64,000 nt of DNA from an uncultured Coriobacteriaceae bacterium. Its GTDB lineage: Bacteria; Actinomycetota; Coriobacteriia; Coriobacteriales; Atopobiaceae. The notes under the pieces are model-generated. The model was not told where the DNA came from. It saw only the letters and a list, made by a program, of their open reading frames with translations, and did no database searches. The stretch covers positions 1 through 64,000 of the forward strand of contig CADAUA010000006.1 of NCBI GenBank assembly GCA_902791035.1. Direction: 5' to 3'. Below are positions 17,183 through 25,242 of the stretch, one piece after another (position 1 is the stretch's first letter; the number at the start of each line of letters is the position of its first letter). The position numbers and the translations under genes were made by a program.

Positions 17183-17339
17183 CAGGCCTTTCGGCCACGC
17201 CGTCACACGCCAGAGCGATAGCGCAGCCGCGCGGTTTGGGCTCCGCCAATATGCAAGCCGGGCTCCAGCAACGTTCGCTGGGGTCCGGCTCACCTTTTGC
17301 GCATTGGGGGCCACAAGTCTGCAGCTTGGCCCCTCCAAA

Positions 17340-17600
17340 CCATCCGATCGTCCCTACAGGTCATCCGGTACGGGAAACGCCGGACGCTTACGGCGCGCTA
17401 AGTGGCATCTCCTTCCTCAAACGGGAAAGATGGGACGCTTAGCGTGCTCTAAGCGGACGGGCGTTCCCTACGCGGGAAACACCGGACGCTTACGATGCGT
17501 TAAGCGGGGTCCCTTTCCCAAATTGGGAAGGCGAGGATGCTTAGCGCAGTCCAGGCGAATGGGCCGTCCAGATTGCCAGGTCTGGCAACCCCGCAACGCT
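17340..17600. repeat. 51-bp repeat array, degenerate (locus 1)
   Basis: GGGAA marks recur at 17372, 17423, 17474 and 17525, exactly 51 bases apart, each followed by a CGCTTA ... CTAAG segment. It fills the convergent gap between the MFS gene and the MBL-fold gene (17183-17617). Nothing else was recognised in that gap. It is the most worn of the four 51-bp arrays. Confidence 0.75.
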
Positions 17601-17617
17601 CAGCGCGCCCCCCGCCC

Positions 17618-18484
17618 CTACTCCTCCGCGCTCCGGCGCCGACGGCGGCCGTGATGCTCGCGGGGCTTCTCGCGCTCGATCAGACCGCGGAAGTCCTCGC
17701 TGTCGGGGTCCATGTCGAGCGGGCTCATCACGTGGAGCTGTCCGCGCAGGTAGGAGAGGCTGTCGTTCACCCAGTGCATGCCGCGATCCATCTTGCTGAA
17801 CTCCGCGAGCTCCACCCAGCTGGCCAGGTCGCCTCGCGCGAACTCCCTGTCGTGGTGCCCGGTCATGAACGTCCCGAAGTCCAGCCCCTGCATCTTGCGG
17901 AGCGTGGCCTCCCAGCCGTCGATGTCCGTGCTGTCCGCATAGAAGAGCGTCATCACGGGCGTCACAGCGTCGCCGGAGAGAAGAAGCCCGTCCGGCTGCA
18001 CCAGATAGCCCACCGATCCCAGCGTGTGCCCCGGCAGCTCCACGACCTCAATCCGCCGGCCGCCCAGGTCGAGAACGTCGCCCTCGGCGACATGCCGCAC
18101 CGCGGGCCGCGAGCCCTGCACCACGGGATAGCAGCCCGGGCATGCGTCCGTGGCGTCCAGCCCAAAGCGCTCCTGCAGCTGCGGCAGGACCACCCGGTGG
18201 TCGGCCGCCTCCGCTTCCCAGAAGCCGTCATCCGTCGCGCTCATGAGGACCTCATCCCACTGGTAGGCACCGCCCACGTGGTCGTGGTGGTGGTGCGTGA
18301 GCGCCACCGTCACCGGCAGGTCCGTCAGCCCCTCCACGCAGCCGCGCAGGTCGCCGATGCCCTCCATGGTGTCAACAAGTACGGCCCGTTCCTGGCCGCA
18401 CACCAGGTATGCGCGGTTCTTGTCCATGTCGGTGATCTGCCAGATTCCGTCGCGCACCTGGCGCGTGGTCAGCTCGGGTCGCAT
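17618..18484 (-). CDS. Metallo-beta-lactamase-fold hydrolase
   Basis: This 288-residue MBL-fold protein has the metal motif THHHHDHVGG (HxHxDH) at about residues 63-72, then GHTLGSVGY, GDAVTP and GHHDRE, which supply the other zinc ligands. Members hydrolyse thioesters, lactones or similar bonds. The exact substrate is not predictable. The ATG at 18484 follows GGGGGGAAAG. The C-terminus is short and very basic (RRRRR). It lies next to a CocE-type hydrolase gene on the same strand, separated by two palindromes. Given the neighbouring ACP and thiolase genes, an acyl-thioesterase role is a reasonable guess, but only a guess. Confidence 0.82.
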   Translation of the reverse strand: MRPELTTRQVRDGIWQITDMDKNRAYLVCGQERAVLVDTMEGIGDLRGCVEGLTDLPVTVALTHHHHDHVGGAYQWDEVLMSATDDGFWEAEAADHRVVLPQLQERFGLDATDACPGCYPVVQGSRPAVRHVAEGDVLDLGGRRIEVVELPGHTLGSVGYLVQPDGLLLSGDAVTPVMTLFYADSTDIDGWEATLRKMQGLDFGTFMTGHHDREFARGDLASWVELAEFSKMDRGMHWVNDSLSYLRGQLHVMSPLDMDPDSEDFRGLIEREKPREHHGRRRRRSAEE

Positions 18485-18497
18485 CTTTCCCCCCCTG

Positions 18498-18571
18498 TGT
18501 CACAGAAGTGTCAGTCACTTTTGTGACATAATTTTTCGAATGTCACAAAAGTGACTGACACTTCTGTGACA
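18498..18571. repeat. Pair of TGTCACA-family palindromes in opposite phase
   Basis: Copies at 18498-18528 and 18541-18571 flank a 12-base AT-rich stretch between the CocE-type gene and the MBL gene. The paired arrangement could itself fold into a larger cruciform. Confidence 0.8.
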
Positions 18572-18631
18572 CACGAGGGGTGCCCGACCGCAGCCGGACA
18601 CCCCCAAGACACTATCTACGCAAGCCAGCTC

Positions 18632-20578
18632 TTATCGGTGGATGTACTCCCCCGCCTGGTACCTGGGCGGAACGATCGGCAGCTCGATGTAGGAGGCGTG
18701 CTCGCCGCCGGTGTGCACGCAGTGGGTCCCGTGGTTGTCCTGGTCCCAGGCCAGCGGCTCGAACCAACCCTCGCGGATGTAGCGGCCGGAGATCTGGATG
18801 CGGAAGCGCTCGCCCTTGTGGTACACGCGAGACGTCGGCACGATGGCCACCTCGACCTCGCGCACCTCGCCCTCGGCCAGCTTGACCGGCTCGTCCTTCA
18901 TGGTGTACACGGGGTTGTGGGTCTTGGTGAGCTTCTTGTCCACGATGGCGCGGCTCACGCGGCACTTGCCCCAGGCGCCGGGATGCGGCTCGTCGAGCGT
19001 CGTCCAAGGCACCCAGGTGCCGTCGGCGGAGGCCTTCTGGATGTTCACGAAGAGGTCCATGTCGTCCCAGCCCTCGCAGCTCACGAAGAGGTGCAGGTCC
19101 ATGTAGCCGGTGACCTCGATGTCCTCAGGCAGGACGTAGTCGAAGTTGAGCTCGCCCTTGTTTGCGTCGTACTTGGCCACGCCCTCGGCCTCGGGCTTGC
19201 TGAAGCCGGCCGCGAAGGTCTCCTTGGTGCCGCCGTCCTGGCTCACATCCACGCTCTCGAGCGGGGTGGTGGCGTCCAGGTAGAGGTTCTTGTACTCGGT
19301 GCGCTTGATGGGCCAGGCCTTCTCGGGGCGGCGCTCCTGGTAGTCCACGTCATAGGCGTCCATGACGTCCAGTCGCACGCGCGGGGTCATCTCCCAGCCG
19401 TTGTGGATGCCCTTGAGGTAGCGGTCGTAGAAGCGCTTGAGGTCCTCGAGGTTGTCGGGGTTGTAGGTGTCGGGCCACTCGAAGTCGCGGTGCACCCGGA
19501 GCCACTTGAGGTGGCTGCGGCAGCGACGCCAGGCGTTGAAGGAGCCCGGCAGGTGGAAGTGGGACCAGCCAGCGGTCTGGTACACCGGGATCTTGATCTT
19601 CTTGAAGTCGGCGCGCTTGTCGTCCCAGTACTCGTTCATGGTGGGGTACATCTGCGCCATGGACACCTGGTCGTCCACGCCGTTGGGGCCGGTCACCTGC
19701 GCGGCGATGAACTTGTTGAAGCTGAGCGCCGGCACGCCGCCCTCGTAGAAGGACTCGCGGTAGAGGTCGGTGGTGCACTCCCAGGGCGCGATGCACTTGA
19801 GGTGGGGCGGGCACTCGGCCGCGATGCCCCACTGGTGCATGGCCACGCCGGAGTTGCCGGACATGCCGATGTTGCCGTTGCACCAGGGCTGGACGCCCAG
19901 CCACTCCACGAAGTCGTAGCCATCCTCGCGGTCCTGGTGGGTGAACATGTGGACGCTGCCCTCGGAGTGGCCGGCGCCACGCACGTCGACGTTGGCCACG
20001 GCGTAGCCCTGGTAGCACCAATAGAGGGGGTCGGGGCTCTCGAACTTGGCGGTCTTGGACACGGTCATCGGCGGCACGCCCATGATCTGCCACTCGCTCA
20101 TGCCGTCACCGGGGCGCTTGCCGAACCAGGACCACGACACGATGGCCGGGACCTTGGCACCCTCGATCACGTTGCCGTTCTCGTCAAGGTCGCCGGGACG
20201 GAAGATGTCGGCATAGATCTTGCAACCGTCGCGCATGACGACTTCCTGGTCCTGCATGCAGATGACGCCAGGGGCCACCTGGTAGGTGCGCTGGTTGAAC
20301 GGCGGGCAGAAGCCCTGGCCCATGCGCGCCATGGGGTCGTCGGAGGCGGAGAGATCCACCTCGGCCTGGTTGTCGTTGGGCTGGCGGGCCACCAGGTAGG
20401 CGGCCATCATCTCCACGCCCTTGAAGGTCTCGGGCTTGAGGTAGAGGTAGCGCTCGCGGTCCGTGTCGAAGTAGACGGGCCACTCGTCGGAGTACTCCTC
20501 GCCGGTGCACTGGATCAGGTCGGAGACCTTCTTGTCGGTCACGGCCTTCCAGTGGGCGGGAATCTTGTATTCAAGCAT
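18632..20578 (-). CDS. CocE/NonD family alpha/beta hydrolase (X-Pro dipeptidyl-peptidase-like)
   Basis: This 648-residue hydrolase has an N-terminal peptidase S15-type alpha/beta domain and a C-terminal jelly-roll domain (from about residue 420), the layout of CocE esterases and glutaryl-7-ACA acylases. The nucleophile elbow reads GMSGNSGVAMHQ near residue 230, preceded by NVDVRGAGHSEG, the usual upstream motif. No signal peptide is seen, so it is probably cytoplasmic. The start at 20578 is the methionine whose downstream sequence begins like the family. A longer frame exists but lacks support. The gene ends the unit that begins with the second ACP gene at 20935. A hairpin (20601-20622) lies between them. 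Confidence 0.83.
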   Translation of the reverse strand: MLEYKIPAHWKAVTDKKVSDLIQCTGEEYSDEWPVYFDTDRERYLYLKPETFKGVEMMAAYLVARQPNDNQAEVDLSASDDPMARMGQGFCPPFNQRTYQVAPGVICMQDQEVVMRDGCKIYADIFRPGDLDENGNVIEGAKVPAIVSWSWFGKRPGDGMSEWQIMGVPPMTVSKTAKFESPDPLYWCYQGYAVANVDVRGAGHSEGSVHMFTHQDREDGYDFVEWLGVQPWCNGNIGMSGNSGVAMHQWGIAAECPPHLKCIAPWECTTDLYRESFYEGGVPALSFNKFIAAQVTGPNGVDDQVSMAQMYPTMNEYWDDKRADFKKIKIPVYQTAGWSHFHLPGSFNAWRRCRSHLKWLRVHRDFEWPDTYNPDNLEDLKRFYDRYLKGIHNGWEMTPRVRLDVMDAYDVDYQERRPEKAWPIKRTEYKNLYLDATTPLESVDVSQDGGTKETFAAGFSKPEAEGVAKYDANKGELNFDYVLPEDIEVTGYMDLHLFVSCEGWDDMDLFVNIQKASADGTWVPWTTLDEPHPGAWGKCRVSRAIVDKKLTKTHNPVYTMKDEPVKLAEGEVREVEVAIVPTSRVYHKGERFRIQISGRYIREGWFEPLAWDQDNHGTHCVHTGGEHASYIELPIVPPRYQAGEYIHR

Positions 20579-20686
20579 TCTGCGCTTCTTTCTAAACGGG
20601 GACGCCCTGCGTTCCGGGCGTCTGGCAACAAGTACAAGCACGCCCGCACCGGTTGGCGCGGGCGCGGGCAGGCGGTGCCGGAGGTG

Positions 20687-20935
20687 CTACTCGTCCAGAA
20701 GGCCGGCGACGTAGTCGGTGGCCTCGCCGAAGGTCTCGCAGCGGCGGAACTTCATGTAGGGGACCTCGATGTCCAGCTCGTCCTCGATGTAGGTGGTGAT
20801 CTGGCTCACCTGCACGGACTTGATGCCCAGGTCGGCGAACTTGGTGTCCTCGGTGAACTCGGAGGGGTCCTTGCCAAAGAGCTGCCCCGCACGGGTGGTG
20901 AGCGCGTCCCAAACTTCCTGGCGATCCTCGTCCAT
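20687..20935 (-). CDS. Acyl carrier protein, copy 2
   Basis: This 82-residue carrier protein has the site FADLGIKSVQVSQI with Ser40 as the probable phosphopantetheine attachment residue. The usual Asp before it is Lys, as in many stand-alone carriers of secondary pathways. The downstream helix pattern (EDELDIEVP ... CETFGE) is typical of the family. The ATG at 20935 follows AAAGGGGA. It precedes the CocE-type hydrolase on the same strand, so the hydrolase may act on a carrier-bound group or its released product. It differs strongly from the carrier at 4504-4740, suggesting separate tasks. Upstream, 20936-21115 shows no clear promoter but contains one palindrome at 21081. Confidence 0.84.
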   Translation of the reverse strand: MDEDRQEVWDALTTRAGQLFGKDPSEFTEDTKFADLGIKSVQVSQITTYIEDELDIEVPYMKFRRCETFGEATDYVAGLLDE

Positions 20936-21115
20936 TGTGTCCCCTTTCTTCATGGGCGCCCTTCGCGCCCGAGCTTCCAACTGGCGTAAGTATCGCAGGT
21001 GGCGGGCCGGCTGGGGTATGTGGCCGGACTCAAATGGGCGAGCGGCGGGATGGCGGCGATTTGTGCTGCAGTGCAGGTGTGGGCACCAGGGGGTACTCCC
21101 CCTTCTGCCCACTGC

Positions 21116-21430
21116 GGGAAGGTTCGGACGCTTAGCCCCTCCTAACCGTCCGAGTTGTCCCGTTCCGGGAAGGTTCGGACGCTTAGGCCGCGCTAAGCGT
21201 CCCAGTCGTCCCTCTCCGGGAAGGTCCACCCGCTTAGGCCCTCCTAACCGTCCGACTTGTCCCACCCCGGGAAGGTTCGGACGCTTAGGCCGCGCTAAGC
21301 GTCCCAGTCGTCCCTCTCCGGGAAGGTCCACCCGCTTAGGCCGGGCTAACCGTCCGACTTGTCCCGTTCCGGGAAGGTCCACCCGCTTAAGCCGCGCTAA
21401 GCGTCCCAATTGTCCCGAGCTGGAACCACC
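21116..21430. repeat. 51-bp repeat array (locus 2)
   Basis: GGGAA begins at 21116, 21167, 21218, 21269, 21320 and 21371, exactly 51 bases apart, with a worn last unit. Each unit holds CGCTTAG ... CTAACCGTCC and TTGTCCC. The array sits in a divergent gap between the ACP gene and the ATPase/nuclease gene. Both strands stay open for long stretches because 51 is a multiple of three, giving spurious Arg/Pro-rich frames. Confidence 0.9.
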
Positions 21431-21540
21431 GACGCTCAGCCCCTCCAACCGTCGACGCCGGACCTCCCGCACGCTTGCGCCTATACTTTGATAAGTCGCC
21501 CACACCAGGACATGGCCACGCCATGAAGTCAGGAGGCAGC

Positions 21541-23103
21541 ATGCAGGCACCGCACACCTACCCCCTTGGCCGGGCCGTCTTCTCGGAGATCCGCGAGGGC
21601 GGGCTTCTCTACGTGGACAAGACCCGCTACATCTGGGACATGACCCACCTGGGCGGCAAGTACGTCTTCCTCTCGCGTCCCCGCCGATTTGGCAAGACCC
21701 TTCTGGTCTCCACGCTCCAGGCCTACTTCGAGGGCCGGGAGGACCTCTTCCAGGGCCTGGCGGTTGGCGCGCTGCGTCAGGACTGGACGCCCGTCCCCGT
21801 TCTACGCTTCGACCTCTCCGCTATAAAGACGACCAATGTGGAAGACCTCCGAACCGGCCTCGCATCCGTTCTCAGTCCCTACGAGGAGGAGTTCGGCCTC
21901 GCCGCTGCGGAGAGCAACCTGGCGGTCAGGGTCGAGAAGGTCATTTCGCGTGCTTGTGCACAGGCCCAAACACAGGTCGTGCTGCTCATCGACGAATACG
22001 ACTCGCCCCTGCTCACCGTCCTCCACGACCGCGAGCGGCTCCAGGAGTTCCGCGACGTCATGCGCGAGTTCTACTCCCCGCTCAAGAAGTGCGAGGGCAT
22101 GCTCTCCTTCGTCTTTCTCACGGGAATCACCAAGTTCAGCCAGCTCTCGATCTTCCCCGAGCTCAACAACCTCATAAACATCAGCATGCTCCCCCAGTTC
22201 GCCGGCGTCTGCGGCATCACGCAGGAGGAACTCGAAGGACAGATGTCCCCGGACGTCGACTGGCTCGCCAGCCAGCTGGGCACGGGGCGGGATGACGCCC
22301 TCGCAGCCCTCAAGCGACGCTACGACGGATATCACTTCTCCAAGGTCTCGCCCGATATCTACAACCCCTACAGCCTGCTCCACGCGCTGGCCTTCGCGGA
22401 CCTAGGCAACTACTGGTTCGAGTCGGGCACGCCGACCTCGCTGGTAAACGTGCTGACCCACTACGACCTGGACATTCCCGCCCTCGAGGGCTTCCAGGCC
22501 GAGGCGGCGTCCTTCGATGCGCCCACCGAGCGCATGAACAGCCCCGTCGCGCTCATGTACCAGGGCGGCTACCTCACCATCAAGGGCTACGAGCCCATCG
22601 TGGACCTCTACACTCTGGGCGTGCCAAACGGCGAGGTCAGTCAGGGCCTTTACCAGGTCCTCCTTCCCCACTACGCTGGCATAAACGACCTCACACGCGA
22701 CGCCTTCGTAGGCAAGTTCGTGATGGCCCTCTACCGCGACGACCTGCAGACCGCCCTCGAGCAGCTCCGCAGCCTGCTCGCGGCCGTGCCCTACGACCTG
22801 GCCCCCAAGGACGAGAAGACCTTCCAGGCCCAGCTCTTCATCATCCTCAAGGTGGTCGGCGCCAAGGTCGCGACCGAGGTACGCACCTCGACAGGCAGGA
22901 TCGATGCCGTCATCACCATGCCCACCACCGTCTACGTGATCGAGCTCAAGTACAACAAGACGGCTCGTGAGGCGCTCGAGCAGATCGACTCCAAGGGCTA
23001 TTTGGTTCCCTACCGGGCCGGTGACAAGCGCGTGGTCAAGGTGGGGCTCAACTACAGCCCCGACGAGCGCACTATCAACGACTGGCAGACCGAGAAGGGC
23101 TAG
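21541..23103 (+). CDS. AAA-ATPase-like / PD-(D/E)XK nuclease family protein (DUF1703 type)
   Basis: This 520-residue protein has an N-terminal AAA-ATPase-like domain (PF09820 type) with the P-loop variant SRPRRFGKTLL near residue 50 and the Walker B segment VVLLIDEYDSPL near 150. A C-terminal PD-(D/E)XK nuclease-like domain follows (RIDAVI ... YVIELKYNK, about 460-485). Members are common and often present in many copies in gut anaerobes. Their role is unknown, with mobile-element and defence roles suggested. The ATG at 21541 follows AGGAGG. The gene stands alone between two 51-bp repeat arrays (21116-21430 and 23160-23470) and reads opposite to its neighbours, suggesting an inserted cassette. 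Confidence 0.85.
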   Translation: MQAPHTYPLGRAVFSEIREGGLLYVDKTRYIWDMTHLGGKYVFLSRPRRFGKTLLVSTLQAYFEGREDLFQGLAVGALRQDWTPVPVLRFDLSAIKTTNVEDLRTGLASVLSPYEEEFGLAAAESNLAVRVEKVISRACAQAQTQVVLLIDEYDSPLLTVLHDRERLQEFRDVMREFYSPLKKCEGMLSFVFLTGITKFSQLSIFPELNNLINISMLPQFAGVCGITQEELEGQMSPDVDWLASQLGTGRDDALAALKRRYDGYHFSKVSPDIYNPYSLLHALAFADLGNYWFESGTPTSLVNVLTHYDLDIPALEGFQAEAASFDAPTERMNSPVALMYQGGYLTIKGYEPIVDLYTLGVPNGEVSQGLYQVLLPHYAGINDLTRDAFVGKFVMALYRDDLQTALEQLRSLLAAVPYDLAPKDEKTFQAQLFIILKVVGAKVATEVRTSTGRIDAVITMPTTVYVIELKYNKTAREALEQIDSKGYLVPYRAGDKRVVKVGLNYSPDERTINDWQTEKG

Positions 23104-23159
23104 AGCGCGGGCCGGAGCTCGCCGCCCTCTGTCCGCTAACCTTCCCCGGCGTCCCGACG

Positions 23160-23470
23160 GGGACGTCCCTCCCTCTTAGGGAAGGCTAAGCATCCCGATT
23201 GTCCCGCTCCGGGAAGGTCCACCCGCTTAGGCCGGGCTAACCGTCCCAGTCGTCCCGCCGTGGGAAGAAGCTCCCGCTTAGGCCGGGCTAACCGTCCCAG
23301 TCGTCCCGCTCCGGGAAGGACCTCCCGCTTAGGCCGGGCTAAGCGTCCCAGTCGTCCCGTTCCGGGAAGGTCCACCCGCTTAGGCCGGACTAACCGTCCC
23401 AGCTTTCCAGATGCGGGACATTCGCCCCGCTTAGCACGGCCTAAGCGTCACCGAAAGCCCGACCCAGGAC
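23160..23470. repeat. 51-bp repeat array (locus 3)
   Basis: GGGAA begins at 23211, 23262, 23313 and 23364 at exact 51-base steps, with partial units on either side. It is the same family as 21116-21430. It occupies the convergent gap between the ATPase/nuclease gene and the phosphopantetheinyl transferase gene. Confidence 0.9.
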
Positions 23471-23501
23471 TCTCAGACATGCTAAGACCCGACCTGCGAG
23501 C

Positions 23502-24185
23502 TCACCGCCCGGCGAGCCACCGAATTGTCTCCCCCATATCGTGCCAGGCAACAAGGACCTCGGGCTTCTCGCCAGCTGCCACCGCAAGCGCGTGACGCGC
23601 GCCGCCCACCGGCTCCAGCACATCCTGCGCTACCGCCCAGCCATCGGGCAGGCGACCTCCACGTGTGCGAAAGGCAAAGCCGCGCCCATCGGCCTTGAGT
23701 ACGGCCTCCACCCGCGTCCACGCGAGCGCGCATGCCAGCGCCGGATCGGCGGCCGACTCCACCTCGGCCAGCTGCGCCGCAGAGAGCACCGCCCGCAGGG
23801 CCGCGTTCTGCGGCTCGCCGTACGCCGCCGGCACATCCTCCACATCCACGCCCACGGCCCCATGTCCAGATGTGGCCACGGCCAGCACGGCCAGCCCGTC
23901 ATCGTGCGAGATGTTGAACTCCGGGCCCGCGGCAGCCAGCGTCAGCTTGCCCTCGTCCCCAACGATAAGGTCCTCGTCCCGCGAGACCCCCAGCACCCGC
24001 GCCGCCAGGAGTCCCGCCCCGTACTCCCCCAGGCGCGACCTCTCCGGCGCGCGTCCCGATGCCAGCCGCGCCCAGCGGGGCGCAACCAGTTCCAGCGCGG
24101 ACTCCCATCCGGCCGGTGCCAGGTCCAGCCGCATGGCATGAACTTCCACCCGCACGCTCTCCCCCACCACGCGAACCTGTCTCAC
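23502..24185 (-). CDS. 4'-phosphopantetheinyl transferase, Sfp type
   Basis: This enzyme transfers the phosphopantetheine arm of CoA to a carrier-protein serine. The 227-residue length and the motifs fit the Sfp/EntD family: FNISHDDGLA near residue 90, the magnesium-binding GVDVEDV near 112, and WTRVEAVLKADGRGF near 155-169, which holds the (W)xxxEaxxK signature. It is larger than the AcpS type that serves fatty-acid synthesis, so it is expected to act on special carriers. The only two carriers seen here are at 4504 and 20687, and activation of these is the natural inference. It ends next to a 51-bp array. The start at 24185 is tentative, since an internal methionine near residue 18 is also possible. 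Confidence 0.83.
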   Translation of the reverse strand: MRQVRVVGESVRVEVHAMRLDLAPAGWESALELVAPRWARLASGRAPERSRLGEYGAGLLAARVLGVSRDEDLIVGDEGKLTLAAAGPEFNISHDDGLAVLAVATSGHGAVGVDVEDVPAAYGEPQNAALRAVLSAAQLAEVESAADPALACALAWTRVEAVLKADGRGFAFRTRGGRLPDGWAVAQDVLEPVGGARHALAVAAGEKPEVLVAWHDMGETIRWLAGR

Positions 24186-24260
24186 GCTATCCTCCGAGCC
24201 ATTCTATCGGCATGGCCGTCCCCGGGAAGCCCGGCCGTCCTATTGGAACATGGTAATATC

Positions 24261-24274
24261 GTTGTACGTACAAC
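24261..24274. promoter_or_regulatory. Perfect palindrome upstream of the toxin-antitoxin operon
   Basis: GTTGTACGTACAAC is a perfect 14-bp palindrome 12 bases upstream of the antitoxin start codon, overlapping the expected promoter region. It is a likely autorepression operator for the antitoxin. Confidence 0.6.
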
Positions 24275-24286
24275 AATGGAGGTCTC

Positions 24287-24649
24287 ATGTCAGACGTAAT
24301 GGTAACGGCACGGATGTCCAAGGCCCGCAAGGAGCAGGCACTGGCTGTCCTTGAGAAGCTGGGCACCACCCCATCTGAGGCGATAAACGGCCTCTTTGAG
24401 TACGTCATCGCAAACGGGACACTCCCCTACGGAACCCCGAGGCTCACCGATAGCGAACGTGCCGCGCGCATTCGAGAAGCAAATGCGTGGGCTGATGGGC
24501 TCCCCGTCATTCCGATCGATGACGACGTGGACATCCTCGATGATAAGGAGCTAAGACTCCGAGCCCTCGTCAACAGAGGCGACCTAGAACCCGACATGCT
24601 TGGGGCCTACCTCGCAGAAAAGAACACCCTACAGCGGAGGACTGCGTAA
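24287..24649 (+). CDS. RelB/DinJ-family antitoxin
   Basis: This 120-residue protein has an N-terminal ribbon-helix-helix region of the RelB/DinJ type (MSDVMVTARMSKARKEQALAV, then LGTTPSEAINGLF). That region would bind the operator palindrome just upstream and neutralise the toxin through its acidic C-terminal half (IDDDVDILDD). The ATG at 24287 follows GGAGG. The stop lies two bases before the PIN toxin start, so translation is coupled. RelB/DinJ antitoxins usually pair with RelE/YafQ ribonucleases. Here the partner is a PIN-domain protein, so the module is a hybrid. Base composition is lower in GC than the neighbours, in line with transfer. Confidence 0.82.
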   Translation: MSDVMVTARMSKARKEQALAVLEKLGTTPSEAINGLFEYVIANGTLPYGTPRLTDSERAARIREANAWADGLPVIPIDDDVDILDDKELRLRALVNRGDLEPDMLGAYLAEKNTLQRRTA

Positions 24650-24651
24650 CC

Positions 24652-25101
24652 ATGTTGCATGTCCTCCTAGACACCAACGTGCTTGTTGACTTTCTTCTTC
24701 GTAGACCCAGGTTCTATGAAGACGCACGCAACATCATCACTCTAAGCACGGCAGCAGACTATGCCCTCTGGATGGGGGTCTCACAGGTAACGGACATCTT
24801 CCATCTGGCCACACAGGGAAGGATTCCCAATGCGGCGCTTGTGAAGCAGGAGCTTGCAGAGCTTCGCAAACACGTGCACGTGGTTCCCCTCGGCGAAGGC
24901 GACGTGGACGCCATGCTCGCATCTCCCTGGCCAGACTTCGAGGATGCACTCGTCTGGCGTGCTGCAGACCTGCTCAGGGCTGACGCAATCATCACGCGCG
25001 ACAAGGGCTTTCCCACCTCACCCATCCCCACCATGGAGCCGAGTGAGTTCTTCGACTGGCTGGAGAGAGTCCACGGAATCAGCTATAAGGGCCTCATCTA
25101 G
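24652..25101 (+). CDS. PIN-domain toxin (VapC-like ribonuclease)
   Basis: This 149-residue PIN-domain protein has the opening acidic motif LLDTNVLVDFLL at residues 4-15 and the closing cluster DFEDALVWRAADLLRADAIITRDKGF at about 100-125, supplying the Asp residues that hold magnesium for RNA cleavage. The family acts as toxins cutting tRNA, rRNA or mRNA. The target here is unknown. It starts two bases after the antitoxin gene and is certainly in the same operon. A large inverted repeat (25159-25226) follows and may end the transcript. GC content is lower than in surrounding genes, consistent with an acquired module. Confidence 0.83.
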   Translation: MLHVLLDTNVLVDFLLRRPRFYEDARNIITLSTAADYALWMGVSQVTDIFHLATQGRIPNAALVKQELAELRKHVHVVPLGEGDVDAMLASPWPDFEDALVWRAADLLRADAIITRDKGFPTSPIPTMEPSEFFDWLERVHGISYKGLI

Positions 25102-25158
25102 TTCCGCAGCGCGGCGCCCCCTCCCCACCGCAGCCATGCCCGGCCCCGCAACAGAAGA

Positions 25159-25226
25159 GCCGCCCTTCTCGCCCTGGCGCAGTTCTCGCGAAGCGAGCTG
25201 TTTGAGCACAGGGTGAGAAGGGCGGC
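25159..25226. terminator. Large inverted repeat between toxin gene and leuS, probable two-way terminator
   Basis: Arms GCCGCCCTTCTCGCCCTG (25159-25176) and CAGGGTGAGAAGGGCGGC (25209-25226) match at 17 of 18 positions, with a 32-base loop that contains its own small hairpin. It lies between two convergent genes. No long T-run is present. Confidence 0.5.
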
Positions 25227-25242
25227 CGTTGCTGTTGCGGCG

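Noticed and set aside
17233-17262. Possible third copy of the bipartite element (CCCAAAC preceded by CATA)
   Set aside because: The gap length differs, the halves match poorly, and no gene starts downstream on that strand.
20687-21550. Minus-strand 287-codon frame joining 51-bp repeats to the second ACP
   Set aside because: The ACP has its own ATG with a ribosome site at 20935. The upstream part is repeat translation (RLARPKR...) with no ribosome site.
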